This document shows positions 21,629-27,939 of a stretch of 27,939 nt of DNA, one piece after another. How positions within the stretch are numbered: the first letter of the stretch is position 1; every line of letters starts with the position of its first letter. A model generated the notes under the pieces. That model did not search any database. It was given only the letters and a program-made list of their open reading frames with translations, and was not told where the DNA came from. The translations under genes were made by a program, and so were the position numbers. Source of the stretch: JAAUQA01 sp036351435 (lineage in GTDB: Bacteria > Pseudomonadota > Gammaproteobacteria > Competibacterales > Competibacteraceae); NCBI GenBank assembly GCA_036351435.1, contig JAZBPA010000293.1, forward strand, positions 1-27,939. Direction: 5' to 3'.

Positions 21629-22330
21629 ATGAGCAGTATTATTCAGCGCGTCAATGATCTAATAAAAGCCGATATTCATCATTTACTGGACCAGATGGAA
21701 GAACCGGAGCGGATGATGAAGCAACTGATCCGCGACATGGAGGAGCATATTCGGGAAGCGAAAATCAGTGTCGTGCGGGCGATTGCCGCGGAAAAACAAC
21801 TATTCAATCAATTGCAGGAAAACCGCGCGCAAGGCGTCGCTTGGGCCGATAAAGCGGAATACGCCCTGCGCAACGAACAAGAAGAACTGGCCAAGCTGGC
21901 GCTCACCCGCAAGCTGGACTATGACCGCATCGCCGATAGCTTAAAACCGTCGTGGGTCACGGCGAAGAATACCTCGGCGCGCTTGCGCGAACAGTTGAAA
22001 AACATGGAAATGAATCTGCTGGAAATCAGCCGCAAGCGCTCGGCGCTAGTCGCCCGACAGCGAGCCGCCAAGGCGCAACAGTCCTTGAGTCATACCTTGG
22101 CGAATTTCAAAGGTGGATTAGACACGCAAGCTAAGTTTACTCATATGGAGGAACGCATCGCCGAGGCCGAGGCTGAAGCGCAAGCCATTACCGAAGTCAT
22201 CGACGAGCAGGAATCGTTGGAAAAAGAATTCGCCGCGCAAGAAAAAGATCTGATTCTGGAACAGGAACTGGCCGTGCTGAAACAAAAAATCCGCGTCCGA
22301 CCGACTGCAAGCGACTGGCAAGACTGTTAG
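21629..22330 (+). CDS. pspA: PspA/IM30 membrane-integrity protein
   Basis: The 233-residue protein is almost all coiled coil, with the family's start SIIQRVNDLIKADIHHLLDQ, EEPERMMKQLIRDMEEHIREAKISV, and long Ala, Glu, Lys and Gln-rich helices. PspA/IM30 is an ESCRT-III-like peripheral protein that binds damaged inner membrane and maintains the proton gradient. The ATG has GAGGAG about seven bases upstream. It is followed after 38 bases by a YiaA-like gene, a pairing seen in other proteobacteria. The usual partners pspB, pspC and the activator pspF are absent, so control differs from the enterobacterial system; the palindrome and sigma-70 promoter upstream fit that. Confidence 0.92.
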   Translation: MSSIIQRVNDLIKADIHHLLDQMEEPERMMKQLIRDMEEHIREAKISVVRAIAAEKQLFNQLQENRAQGVAWADKAEYALRNEQEELAKLALTRKLDYDRIADSLKPSWVTAKNTSARLREQLKNMEMNLLEISRKRSALVARQRAAKAQQSLSHTLANFKGGLDTQAKFTHMEERIAEAEAEAQAITEVIDEQESLEKEFAAQEKDLILEQELAVLKQKIRVRPTASDWQDC

Positions 22331-22368
22331 CCCCTATCTGAAAACGATTATTAAACGAGGACAAGGTC

Positions 22369-22656
22369 ATGGATATTCAAACTTCTCAGCTCAATTCGCC
22401 TTCCTGGCTGTTTTTTGTCAGAATCTGTTTCGTCGCTTCTGTGAGTGCATTAGGGCTCGGTATTTTCTTTATGCCTGCTGATTTGTGGGTGAAGGGATAT
22501 ATGGCGATGGGTACACTGTTCGTGGTCGGCTCCACGTTTACATTCGCTAAGACCGTGCGCGATGAATTCGAAGCGAAGAAACTGATCAATCGAATTCAAG
22601 ATGCCAAAACCGAACGGATGCTTAAAGATTATGATACTGAGCCTGATGGATTGTAG
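22369..22656 (+). CDS. YiaA/YiaB-family inner membrane protein
   Basis: The 95-residue protein has two membrane helices (about 13-33 and 40-60) separated by MPADLWVKGYMAMGTLF, then a cytoplasmic charged tail with TVRDEFEAKKLINRIQDAKTER. The W-KGY and TFAKTVRDEFE features match the YiaA/B two-helix domain. The function is not established; proteins of this type are often found beside pspA, so it probably serves the same membrane-stress response, perhaps as its membrane anchor (inference). The tail after residue 80 is acidic. Confidence 0.8.
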   Translation: MDIQTSQLNSPSWLFFVRICFVASVSALGLGIFFMPADLWVKGYMAMGTLFVVGSTFTFAKTVRDEFEAKKLINRIQDAKTERMLKDYDTEPDGL

Positions 22657-22686
22657 ACACTCGTTAGCGCCACGAGGACCCAAGCA

Positions 22687-23748
22687 TTGACTCGGCAATT
22701 TAATCTCAACGAACTAGCCGACTCGATCAAAACCTGGGGCCGGGAACTCGGCTTCCAGCGAGTCGGCATCGCTGATATTGAACTTGGCGAACACGAGACC
22801 CGCCTACTGGATTGGCTGGCCGCCGGTTATCACGGCGAAATGGATTACATGGCCCGACATGGCACCCGGCGTAGCCGACCGGCGGAGTTGCGCCCCGGTA
22901 CGTTGACAGTCATCACCGCGCGGATGGATTACTGGCCGCCGGACGGTTCCGATCCTTGGGCGGTGTTGCATAACCCGGAACAGGCGTATGTATCCCGCTA
23001 TGCATTGGGGCGGGACTATCACAAAGTATTGCGGCAACGTCTGCAACGCTTAGCCAAGCGAATCGAAGCAACCATCGGGCCGTTCGGTTACCGGGCGTTC
23101 ACCGACAGCGCCCCGGTATTGGAAAAAGCGCTGGCACAAAAAGCCGGTCTGGGCTGGATCGGCAAACACAGCAATCTGTTGGATCGCAACACCGGTTCCT
23201 GGTTTTTTCTGGGCGAGTTGTATAGTGATCTGCCCTTGCCGGTGGACGAACCCACCAGCGCACATTGTGGCAGTTGTACTGCTTGTTTCGACAGCTGCCC
23301 GACCAAGGCCATCGTCGCGCCTTATCAAGTCGATGCACGACGTTGCATTTCCTATCACACCATCGAATTGCATGGTCCCATTCCCGAGGAATTTCGCCGA
23401 CCGATGGGCAATCGCATTTACGGCTGCGACGACTGCCAATTGGTTTGCCCGTGGAATCGCTACGCAACCCCGACGCCGGAGACGGATTTTCTGCCCCGCC
23501 ACGATTTAGACGCTGCGCGCCTGGTCGATCTGTTTGCCTGGGACGAGGCCGAATTTCTGCAACGCACCGAAGGCTCGCCGATTCGGCGTATCGGCCATCT
23601 GCGCTGGTTGCGCAATATCGCGGTGGCGTTGGGAAACGCGCCCTATTCAGCGGCTGTGGTTAACGCTTTGCAGATGCGGGCAAACCACCCATCGTCATTG
23701 GTGCGTGAACATGTGAGCTGGGCGTTGGCGGAGCAGGACAGTAAGTAG
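22687..23748 (+). CDS. queG: Epoxyqueuosine reductase
   Basis: The 353-residue protein carries QueG hallmarks: the active-site Asp140 in FTDSAPVLEKALAQ, AGLGWIGKHSNLL, the first ferredoxin-like cluster CGSCTACFDSCP (Cys194, 197, 200 and 204) and the second GCDDCQLVCPWN (Cys247, 250 and 254, with Cys220). It reduces epoxyqueuosine in tRNA to queuosine using cobalamin and two [4Fe-4S] clusters. The start is TTG at 22687, supported by GAGGA at 22674-22678 eight bases upstream; no ATG fits. It is 30 bases from the YiaA-like gene, perhaps co-transcribed by chance. The C-terminal HEAT-like stretch is short but present. Confidence 0.93.
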   Translation: MTRQFNLNELADSIKTWGRELGFQRVGIADIELGEHETRLLDWLAAGYHGEMDYMARHGTRRSRPAELRPGTLTVITARMDYWPPDGSDPWAVLHNPEQAYVSRYALGRDYHKVLRQRLQRLAKRIEATIGPFGYRAFTDSAPVLEKALAQKAGLGWIGKHSNLLDRNTGSWFFLGELYSDLPLPVDEPTSAHCGSCTACFDSCPTKAIVAPYQVDARRCISYHTIELHGPIPEEFRRPMGNRIYGCDDCQLVCPWNRYATPTPETDFLPRHDLDAARLVDLFAWDEAEFLQRTEGSPIRRIGHLRWLRNIAVALGNAPYSAAVVNALQMRANHPSSLVREHVSWALAEQDSK

Positions 23749-23770
23749 ACCCAAAGCACCGCTTAACCGT

Positions 23771-24043
23771 TCACACCATACTCATTAGGAAAATCACGAA
23801 CAACACTACCAGTCCCAACGGTATAAGCAAGCCGGGCCAGTCCTTCTCCGCCTTCCGACTACGTTCTATGGCGGCTTTGATTCCTGGTCGGAACCATAGG
23901 ATCAGTAGCACAGCCACCACGCCCGCCAGTAATATTTCCCAAGTCGGCGCTGTTTCCACCTGATAACCTCCACCGTTGTCGACCAATGTTGAGGGATGCT
24001 TGCCGGTTCCGCGCTGAGCGGAGATACTGAAAGCTGTCAGCAT
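23771..24043 (-). CDS. Small membrane protein of unknown function
   Basis: The 90-residue protein has hydrophobic segments at about 34-50 (TWEILLAGVVAVLLILWF) and 70-88 (GLLIPLGLVVLFVIFLM), separated by a basic loop (RPGIKAAIERSRKAEKDWPG). That loop has the basic character of a cytoplasmic segment, giving both ends outside. No family is recognised. No good ribosome-binding site precedes the ATG, and a later start is possible because the first 30 residues are unremarkable. It converges with queG, 22 bases away, and faces away from the gene at 24155. Confidence 0.5.
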   Translation of the reverse strand: MLTAFSISAQRGTGKHPSTLVDNGGGYQVETAPTWEILLAGVVAVLLILWFRPGIKAAIERSRKAEKDWPGLLIPLGLVVLFVIFLMSMV

Positions 24044-24154
24044 GATGACAGTACCGCAAAATCCCGAATAGATTCACCGAGAATTTAAAACCTATCATTG
24101 AACCCAGACAAAACCAAGGTCACGTGACCTTGCCGGGTACTCAAAGGGGCCAGG

Positions 24155-25603
24155 GTGGAATATTTGTGCTGTGATCCAAATCCGACTCGTTCTGGTATGG
24201 CCTGCCATAGCGTATGGTTTTTTTTGTTGCTGATCTTTTCCGTAACGATTTGGGCGAGGGAACCCACTGAACAGCTAAAGACCGCTATTGATGAGGAACA
24301 ACAACTCCAAAACCAACTAGAGGAGGAATACTCCTCGGACGAGACGGGGTTCGAGCTGGAACTGGAAATTGCCGGCGAGCAATGGCGTCGACTAACCCTG
24401 GGTGAGGAAGCCGATGATGAACAGGGAGAGCTGGGCCTGGAACTTACCGCCAGCTTGGAATATCCGCTGTCGCCGCGACTCACGTTCTTTGGGGAAATCA
24501 TCGGCTTGATTGAAAAACAATGGGACGATGCCGAAAGTGCTGAATACACCGATCGATCATTAGAGCGCGGCGAGCTCTGGTTGCGTTGGCAACCACCAGC
24601 AAACGATTCGCTGGCGATTCAGTTCGGCAGTCAGACTTTCAACGAACCCCGTGAATGGTGGTGGGAGGAGGACTTGGATGCCCTTCGGCTGGACTACAAT
24701 ACCGATCACTGGGAGTATATAGTCGCGTTGGCCAAGGAAACAACGCCACGTTCTACACTCGACGATGATATTCATCCCGAAGAAGATGATCTTGTCAGGG
24801 CTCTGGGTTATCTGGGCGGTGTTTGGGCGGCGGATCAACGATTGAAAGCGTTTGCGCTGATGCAGCGCGATCGCTCCTACTCGCCGCCAATAGGCGTTAT
24901 TGCTAATCAAAATGATGCCTCTGACGCCGATTTGAATTGGCTGGGCTCGCGTGCTTGTGGATTGCTATCGCTGAGGAATTTCGGAACTTTGGCGTATCGT
25001 TTCGACGGCGCTTGGGTTTGGGGTCATGAACGCCTTTATGAATTCGCCGAAAGCGATGCTGAATCGGCGGAAGTAACCGACAGCCGCCGCCGAGATGTGC
25101 GGGGGTGGGCCTTGGATGTGGGAGGGACCTGGGCGCTGCCGTTAGCCGACGAACCTCGTCTCTTTTTCGGTTATGCTCTGGGATCCGGCGACACTGATCC
25201 AGATGGCGACATCGACCGGTCATTCCGGCAGACGGGCTTGCAGGAAAACGAAACATTGTTTCGCTACTATGGCGAGCTGTTTTATCCAGAATTATCCAAT
25301 CTGCGCGTTTTCTCGGTGGGCGTTCATTGGCCTGTTCTTGATAACGGCCTGCTGACACTAGCCCATCACCGTTATCGGCAGGACGTGGCCGCACCTTATC
25401 AGCGAGAAACCGGCATTGACCGTGATCCCGAAGGTGATGATCCTGAGCTGGGCTGGGAGTGGGATGTGGTTTTTACTCTGGAGACTGAATACGGGCTCAG
25501 TTTTCAAGCCATCACTTCGGTGTTCGAGGCAGGCGGGGCGTACGGCGATGCCGAAGGCGAACGGGCTTATCGCAGCTATCTCAATGTGATCTACGAGTTT
25601 TAA
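24155..25603 (+). CDS. Outer-membrane beta-barrel protein, alginate-export (AlgE) like
   Basis: The 482-residue protein has a signal-type segment (VWFFLLLIFSVTIWA) then a charged, Glu- and Gln-rich linker with a coiled-coil look (EQLKTAIDEEQQLQNQLEEE), and then alternating beta strands with many Trp, Tyr and Asp residues to a C-terminal YLNVIYEF that ends in Phe, as outer-membrane barrels do. The pattern LAIQFGSQTFNEPREWWWEEDLDALRLDY is characteristic of AlgE-type barrels, which carry polysaccharide out. Neighbouring genes are not for polysaccharide synthesis, so the cargo is unknown. GTG at 24155 has GGGG six bases upstream; the ATG at 24197 would start the signal peptide at MACHSVWFF and is almost as good. 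Confidence 0.8.
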   Translation: MEYLCCDPNPTRSGMACHSVWFFLLLIFSVTIWAREPTEQLKTAIDEEQQLQNQLEEEYSSDETGFELELEIAGEQWRRLTLGEEADDEQGELGLELTASLEYPLSPRLTFFGEIIGLIEKQWDDAESAEYTDRSLERGELWLRWQPPANDSLAIQFGSQTFNEPREWWWEEDLDALRLDYNTDHWEYIVALAKETTPRSTLDDDIHPEEDDLVRALGYLGGVWAADQRLKAFALMQRDRSYSPPIGVIANQNDASDADLNWLGSRACGLLSLRNFGTLAYRFDGAWVWGHERLYEFAESDAESAEVTDSRRRDVRGWALDVGGTWALPLADEPRLFFGYALGSGDTDPDGDIDRSFRQTGLQENETLFRYYGELFYPELSNLRVFSVGVHWPVLDNGLLTLAHHRYRQDVAAPYQRETGIDRDPEGDDPELGWEWDVVFTLETEYGLSFQAITSVFEAGGAYGDAEGERAYRSYLNVIYEF

Positions 25604-25627
25604 CGGACTCCTCTGCTACCCGAAAAT

Positions 25628-25668
25628 GCGGGCTATTCCCGCCCTGATAGGACGGCAGGAAAGCCCGC
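25628..25668. terminator. Hairpin between convergent genes, terminator
   Basis: GCGGGCT (25628-25634) pairs with AGCCCGC (25662-25668), and TTCC pairs with GGAA inside with one bulged A. An inner GCC/GGC stem may extend it. On the minus strand it is followed by ATTTTC, as for a rho-independent terminator of the gene at 25690-26622. It may also serve the AlgE-like gene. Confidence 0.7.
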
Positions 25669-25689
25669 TGCGCTCACAAACTCACGGCA

Positions 25690-26622
25690 TTACTCAATAA
25701 TGAAACAACTCTCGACGGCGACTTGATTGCCGCCAATTTTCTCTTTGACCAAGACTTCGTACTTGAATGAGTCGCTTAGCTCAATGACTTCTTGAGGAAT
25801 GGTCATGGCCGTCGCATCGGGTGGTAACTCGACGCTGAACACCGATGTGAACTCTTCGCCATCTACCTCCAATTCCGCCTCAACAACGACCTGGTAAAGC
25901 GCCGGGATGATCTCACCGGGCGCACCGATTTCGGGATGATTAGTCGTGACCGGATCCCATGCGATGGTGACGGGACTTCCGGTTACCGTCACGTCGTAGT
26001 TCGGGTCGCCTTCGTCGCAGACCTCGGCCATCGCTTGGCGGTTGACGGTAGGTTCAGCCGGAGCAGGCATGACATGCCAAAATAAATCGGTGCTTTCCAG
26101 TTCTTCACCGTCCAGCGTTTTCCCCTCGATTTCGTATTCTCCCTCGGCGAAGCGGGCAAAGAACTCCTCCGGGGTTAGTTCGTCGAAGGGCGGTTCGGCG
26201 CTTTCGAAAAACAATTCGGTTAGTCCTTGTTTGCGCAGGCTGCCTCTGACATTGACATTGAGTAATTTACGTTCATTGGGATCTTCTATTTCCAGCCGTT
26301 TCCAGGCATCGCCATCAATGAGCGCATGAAAACCCAGATCGCCGTCGGTGTTGTTAAGTTCTGCGTACACGTCGGCAACGTCGAAGGGGATTTCATCCTC
26401 GTCGTCATCGTCATCATCGATTGGTCTCACTGGGCCGGATAACGACAGGTTGGATTGCGTGTATTGACGCACGGGTTCGCCGGTATCTCCTGCCAGAGCT
26501 GGCGGCGCAGCGAACAGTAAACCAAGTGCGGCAACTGCCGCGGGCGCGATAAGCAGTGGGCGGGTTGACCCAATGGGGTCGATTAAGTTGCTTTGGTGTG
26601 CTTGGTGAAGTTTCATGGCCAT
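25690..26622 (-). CDS. Exported very acidic protein of unknown function
   Basis: The 310-residue protein has a long signal peptide (basic or polar first 22 residues, then PLLIAPAAVAALGLLFAAPP; probable cut after PALA at 44). The mature part is strongly acidic, with an Asp/Glu run at 69-77 (six Asp, then Glu-Asp-Glu) followed by Glu- and Asp-rich text, and only two Cys (Cys in AEVCDEGDPN and near the end in ESCFIIE), which could pair. The last 100 residues have a beta-sandwich look (ALYQVVVEAELEVDG, TSVFSVELPPDATAMTIPQ, FKYEVLVKEKIGG), perhaps fibronectin III-like. The acidic run could bind calcium or metal. ATG 26622 is chosen for GGAG eight bases upstream. It is divergent from a two-component system. 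Confidence 0.7.
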   Translation of the reverse strand: MAMKLHQAHQSNLIDPIGSTRPLLIAPAAVAALGLLFAAPPALAGDTGEPVRQYTQSNLSLSGPVRPIDDDDDDEDEIPFDVADVYAELNNTDGDLGFHALIDGDAWKRLEIEDPNERKLLNVNVRGSLRKQGLTELFFESAEPPFDELTPEEFFARFAEGEYEIEGKTLDGEELESTDLFWHVMPAPAEPTVNRQAMAEVCDEGDPNYDVTVTGSPVTIAWDPVTTNHPEIGAPGEIIPALYQVVVEAELEVDGEEFTSVFSVELPPDATAMTIPQEVIELSDSFKYEVLVKEKIGGNQVAVESCFIIE

Positions 26623-26703
26623 GACTGATTCTCCGATTGATTAGACTTAACAACTCGTCCGCTGCGAGATTCGCAAGCCGTTCGAGTGATAACAGGCTAA
26701 CCG

Positions 26704-26715
26704 GCTCAGCTGAGC
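26704..26715. promoter_or_regulatory. Perfect 12-bp palindrome GCTCAGCTGAGC
   Basis: A fully symmetric dodecamer lies 82 bases upstream of the acidic exported gene and 244 bases upstream of the response regulator. It could be an operator, but a lone 12-bp palindrome may also occur by chance. Confidence 0.3.
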
Positions 26716-26729
26716 ATTAACTTGTCGGA

Positions 26730-26771
26730 ACATTGCCGTTAGCTTGCCGCAACATGATCATTCGGCAATGT
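26730..26771. promoter_or_regulatory. Inverted repeat with alternative pairing (ACATTGCCG/CGGCAATGT)
   Basis: A perfect 9-bp inverted repeat with a 24-base spacer contains a second TTGCCG copy inside it, so two alternative stems are possible. It lies between the acidic exported gene and the response regulator and may be a binding site or an attenuator-like structure. Confidence 0.4.
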
Positions 26772-26826
26772 TGGTAGGAAACCCGAAGTCGGTCGTAGAC
26801 AACCCCCGGCGCTTGGTTCTATGGTA

Positions 26827-26929
26827 GATATAGCTGAACTACTTTAATCACAGTGTTCAGCTATATCCCTTTGATTTGTCGCGCAACTTATCCCTAGAAT
26901 CGAATCGATTTATAGGGGTTGCGCTATAT
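26827..26929 (-). repeat. Dispersed two-hairpin repeat, copy 2 (inverted)
   Basis: This is the reverse complement of copy 1 at 6987-7089. Reading the plus strand, hairpin 2 is GATATAGCTGAAC (26827-26839) with GTTCAGCTATATC (26855-26867), a perfect 13-bp stem. Hairpin 1 is GCGCAAC (26881-26887) with GTTGCGC (26918-26924), enclosing CCCTA (26892-26896) and TAGGG (26913-26917). Compared with copy 1 two inner pairs have changed together. It lies 29 bases before the response regulator start codon, so it may sit in that gene's leader. Confidence 0.85.
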
Positions 26930-26958
26930 GGAACGGTCATGCGAGACAGGACTTAACG

Positions 26959-27636
26959 ATGCGATTACTGCTCATCGAAGACGATCAGAAGATCGTTTCT
27001 TTCATCAGCAAGGGGTTGCGGGAAGCCGGATTCGTCGTTGAACAGGCCGAGGACGGCGAAATCGGCTTACAAATGGCGCTCACTGCCTCTTACGATGCGG
27101 CGGTGATCGACATTATGTTGCCCAAGTTGGATGGATTGGAGGTCATCGAACAGCTCAGGCAACAACGCATCAAGCTGCCGGTCATTATTCTGAGCGCCAA
27201 GCGTTCTGTTGAAGAGCGCGTCGCCGGATTGCTGGCGGGTAGCGATGATTATCTGACTAAACCGTTCGCGTTTTCCGAATTATTGGCGCGAATACAAGCC
27301 CTGTTGCGCCGGGCCGGGGATATTCCCGAACCTAACGGGATTACCGTGGCTGATCTCAGCATTGATGTATTAGCGCACACGGTGACTCGCGCCGGCAGGA
27401 AAATCGTGCTCCAACCCCGTGAATTCGCCCTGCTTGAATACTTGGCGCGCAATGTCGGCCGAGTGGTTTCGAAAACAATGATTATGGAACATGTCTGGGA
27501 TTACAACTTTGATCCGCAGACTAATGTCGTTGAGTCGCGGATATCCCGGTTGCGCGACAAGATCGACAAGGGCTTCGATAAGCAATTGATCCATACCGTG
27601 CGGAGTATGGGATATGTTATTAAAGACACTTCGTGA
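26959..27636 (+). CDS. OmpR/PhoB-family response regulator
   Basis: The 225-residue protein has a receiver domain (1-120) with Asp8 and Asp9, the phosphorylated Asp51 (AVIDIMLPKLDG), Ser79 and Lys101 (DYLTKPFAF), and a winged-helix DNA-binding domain (about 130-222) with LQPREFALLEYLARNVGRVV and NFDPQTNVVESRISRLRDKI. Members of this CopR/CusR/QseB-like shape control envelope or metal responses. It has an AGGA site seven bases upstream. Its end overlaps the histidine kinase gene by 23 bases. The nearest possible target is the divergent acidic exported protein gene. The signal cannot be read because the sensor domain is mostly cut off. Confidence 0.93.
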   Translation: MRLLLIEDDQKIVSFISKGLREAGFVVEQAEDGEIGLQMALTASYDAAVIDIMLPKLDGLEVIEQLRQQRIKLPVIILSAKRSVEERVAGLLAGSDDYLTKPFAFSELLARIQALLRRAGDIPEPNGITVADLSIDVLAHTVTRAGRKIVLQPREFALLEYLARNVGRVVSKTMIMEHVWDYNFDPQTNVVESRISRLRDKIDKGFDKQLIHTVRSMGYVIKDTS

Positions 27637-27939
27637 ACTGCGCCATACGCTCGCGCTGCGCCTAACCCTTTGGTATGGAGGTATCTTCGCCGGCTCGTCA
27701 ATGCTGGCCTTTGCCTTCTTGTTCGCTTTCATGGTCACGGTCGTGCAGGAACGCACCGACGATGAGTTGGAAGATGACATTGAGGAGTTTGTCGAATTTA
27801 TTCGTTCGGGCGGGCTGGAACGCGTCGAAGCGGAGATCATAGCCGAGACGCAAGGCGAGGAAGCCGAACAGTCCTATTTGCGGTTATGGACCGACGACGG
27901 TCGACAATTGATGAGTTCGGATCTTGATGCGTGGCCCGA
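27614..27939 (+). CDS. Sensor histidine kinase, N-terminal part (runs off right edge)
   Basis: An ATG at 27614, inside the end of the response regulator gene but in another frame, opens a frame that stays open to the window edge (108 residues). It starts MLLKTLRELRHTLALRLTLW, then a membrane helix (about 24-44, containing MLAFAFLFAFMVTVV), and a charged region, ERTDDELEDDIEEFVEFIRS, that begins the periplasmic sensor domain. This is the usual N-terminal layout of a histidine kinase partner to an OmpR-type regulator. The HAMP, phosphoacceptor and ATPase domains are beyond the window. The 23-base overlap implies translational coupling. Confidence 0.85.
   Translation, partial: MLLKTLRELRHTLALRLTLWYGGIFAGSSMLAFAFLFAFMVTVVQERTDDELEDDIEEFVEFIRSGGLERVEAEIIAETQGEEAEQSYLRLWTDDGRQLMSSDLDAWP

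Larger units (their letters stand above)
26623..26958. other. Divergent intergenic region with palindromes and dispersed repeat
   Basis: The 336 bases between the acidic exported protein and the response regulator hold no gene. They contain a perfect 12-bp palindrome GCTCAGCTGAGC (26704-26715), a 9-bp inverted repeat ACATTGCCG/CGGCAATGT (26730-26738 with 26763-26771), and dispersed repeat copy 2 (26827-26929). Promoters of both genes must lie here but could not be placed. Confidence 0.6.

Noticed and set aside
23050..23502. 150-codon minus-strand open frame
   Set aside because: It lies wholly inside queG in antisense, has Arg/Cys-rich low-quality text, and no ribosome-binding site; a shadow of a GC-rich gene.
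24903..25394. 163-codon minus-strand open frame
   Set aside because: Antisense to the AlgE-like gene and rich in Arg, Pro and His as expected of a shadow.

Overview
The window looks like chromosome of a gammaproteobacterium that stores polyhydroxyalkanoate. The left edge carries the start of a phasin gene, and DgkA, QueG, PspA/YiaA, GcvT/GcvH and a type 1 L-serine ammonia-lyase are all of proteobacterial type. I cannot name a genus from the sequence alone; a Competibacter-like or related PHA-accumulating lineage would fit but is a guess. No tRNA, rRNA, CRISPR array, transposase or phage gene was seen.

Layout. Positions 1-5125 hold a partial phasin (minus strand), divergent from an ABC1/UbiB-like kinase, then gcvT, gcvH, tpx, dgkA and a PfkB-family kinase, all on the plus strand and closely spaced. 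A membrane diguanylate cyclase (5228-6991) ends inside the first copy of a two-hairpin dispersed repeat. Positions 7092-10349 form a self-contained cluster: an enolase-family protein with two altered active-site residues (minus), divergent from a LacI-type repressor that overlaps a crotonase gene by ATGA. The shared control region has a recognisable promoter and two LacI-type operators. Positions 10689-12910 hold small exported and membrane proteins, including a VTT-like protein and a LysE-family exporter. A membrane-anchored beta-helix protein (13235-14935) faces the serine ammonia-lyase sdaA, with a strong hairpin between them; sdaA is divergent from a LysR regulator.

Positions 17450-23748 hold an envelope-stress-like region. 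On the minus strand are a trypsin-like exported protease, an overlapping FHA-domain membrane protein and an exported unknown; divergent from them are pspA, a yiaA-like gene and queG. The right end has a small membrane protein, an AlgE-like outer-membrane protein, a very acidic exported protein, and an OmpR-type response regulator whose gene overlaps a histidine kinase that runs off the window. The second copy of the dispersed repeat lies just upstream of the response regulator, in inverted orientation.

The two most interesting signals are (1) the LacI-controlled divergent enolase/crotonase cluster, probably an undescribed small pathway, and (2) the roughly 100-bp repeat present twice, whose first hairpin differs between copies by compensatory base-pair changes, showing that its folded form is conserved. 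All start choices, residue positions and alignments were made by eye.
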